The translations under genes were made by a program, and so were the position numbers. This document shows, one piece after another, positions 11,351 to 11,838 of a DNA stretch of 11,838 nt. Where the stretch lies: NCBI GenBank assembly GCA_034411955.1, contig DAOUMF010000071.1, positions 1 through 11,838 of the forward strand, given 5' to 3'. A model generated the notes under the pieces. It was not told where the DNA came from. It did not search any database and worked only from the letters and a program-made list of their open reading frames with translations. The stretch is from DAOUMF01 sp034411955. GTDB lineage: Bacteria > Chloroflexota > Dehalococcoidia > SM23-28-2 > RBG-16-64-32. Numbering within the stretch: the first letter of the stretch is position 1; every line of letters starts with the position of its first letter.

Positions 11351-11838
11351 GTGAAACAGAGGCTGCGCGGCCTGTACGTGATCATCGACCCGGAGGTGGC
11401 GGCGGGCCGGGACGAGGTGGAGGTGGCCTGCCAGGCCCTGGCCGGGGGAGCGCGGCTGATCCAGCTCCGGGACAAGCGTCGCGAAAAGGGCGTCCAACTC
11501 CCAATGGCGCGGGCGCTGCGGGGCCTGTGCCATGAGCACGGGGAGCTGTTCATCGTGAACGACCACGTGGACCTGGCGCTGGCGGGGGAGGCCCACGGTG
11601 TGCACGGGGGGCAGAAGGACCTGCCGGTGAGCGAGGTGCGGCGGCTGGTGCCGCGAGAGATGATCGTCGGCTGCTCCACCAACAACCGGGAGGAGGCCGG
11701 GCGAGCGGAGGCGGACGGCGCCGACTACGTGTCAGTGGGGCGGCTGTTCCCCACCGGCTCCAAGGCGGACACGCGGCCAGCGACCACAGAGACGCTGCGG
11801 GCGGTGAGGGCGGCGGTGTCGCTGCCAGTGTGTGCCAT
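11351..11838 (+). CDS. thiE: Thiamine-phosphate synthase ThiE, 3' end cut by the window
   Basis: The first 162 residues of a TIM-barrel thiamine-phosphate synthase, which joins HMP pyrophosphate and thiazole phosphate to thiamine phosphate in the cytoplasm. Signature segments are LRGLYVIID (5-13), LIQLRDK (36-42, phosphate and pyrimidine site), FIVNDHVDLALA (67-78, Mg-binding D71), GVHGGQKDLP (83-92, second Mg ligand D90), IVGCSTNN (105-112), and ADGADYVSVGRLFPTGSK (121-138, equivalent to the FxTxTK motif). It begins with GTG at 11351, with GAGG (11341-11344) six bases upstream within AGAGGTGA. The frame is open to the last base, so roughly the final quarter of the gene is missing. No TPP riboswitch is visible in the 55-bp gap upstream. 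Confidence 0.93.
   Translation, partial: MKQRLRGLYVIIDPEVAAGRDEVEVACQALAGGARLIQLRDKRREKGVQLPMARALRGLCHEHGELFIVNDHVDLALAGEAHGVHGGQKDLPVSEVRRLVPREMIVGCSTNNREEAGRAEADGADYVSVGRLFPTGSKADTRPATTETLRAVRAAVSLPVCA

Noticed and set aside
10972..11535. 187-residue open frame across the hydrolase 5' end and thiE
   Set aside because: It crosses a divergent intergenic region and reads both real genes in the wrong strand or frame. thiE in the GTG frame carries all family motifs.

Overview
High-GC bacterial chromosome segment with tightly packed genes, short or negative gene spacings, Shine-Dalgarno sites and several near-consensus sigma-70 type promoters. No phage, transposon, CRISPR, rRNA or tRNA gene is visible. 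The gene mix (a c-di-AMP riboswitch, a D-aminoacylase-type amidohydrolase, an epoxide-hydrolase-like enzyme, membrane GGDEF proteins, short single-gene transcription units) would suit a Chloroflexota-like or other GC-rich Gram-positive-type lineage. This placement is an inference from style, not from a marker gene.

Layout. (a) 1-1468, plus strand: a 20-bp perfect palindrome, a promoter, an unrecognised signal-peptide/multi-TM protein and, overlapping it by ATGA, yidD. (b) 1465-3719, minus strand: a two-gene operon of an N-acyl-D-amino-acid deacylase-like amidohydrolase and a metallo-beta-lactamase-fold hydrolase. Its predicted promoter would give an almost leaderless mRNA, and an inverted repeat flanks the -10 box. 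(c) 3819-6994, plus strand: an OmpR-type regulator with a degenerate receiver, then an ECF-like sigma factor and a membrane GAF-GGDEF-HD-GYP protein. (d) 6981-9219, minus strand: a membrane GAF-GGDEF diguanylate cyclase followed by an epoxide-hydrolase-like alpha/beta hydrolase. (e) 9373-10088, plus strand: consensus promoter, c-di-AMP (ydaO/yuaA-class) riboswitch, intrinsic terminator, and two tiny genes (a zinc ribbon and a glycine-zipper membrane protein), closed by a strong hairpin shared with the converging gene. (f) 10096-11838: a membrane-anchored serine alpha/beta hydrolase (minus) divergent from the 5' part of thiE (plus, cut by the window end).

How it fits together. The middle of the window is a second-messenger neighbourhood: two proteins with intact c-di-GMP synthesis motifs (one with and one without the RxxD inhibitory site), one of them also carrying an intact HD-GYP phosphodiesterase motif, plus a c-di-AMP-sensing RNA a few hundred bases away. 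The most unusual element is the riboswitch operon, because its only apparent targets are two very small proteins of no recognised function rather than the K+ transporters or cell-wall enzymes usually found under this riboswitch class.
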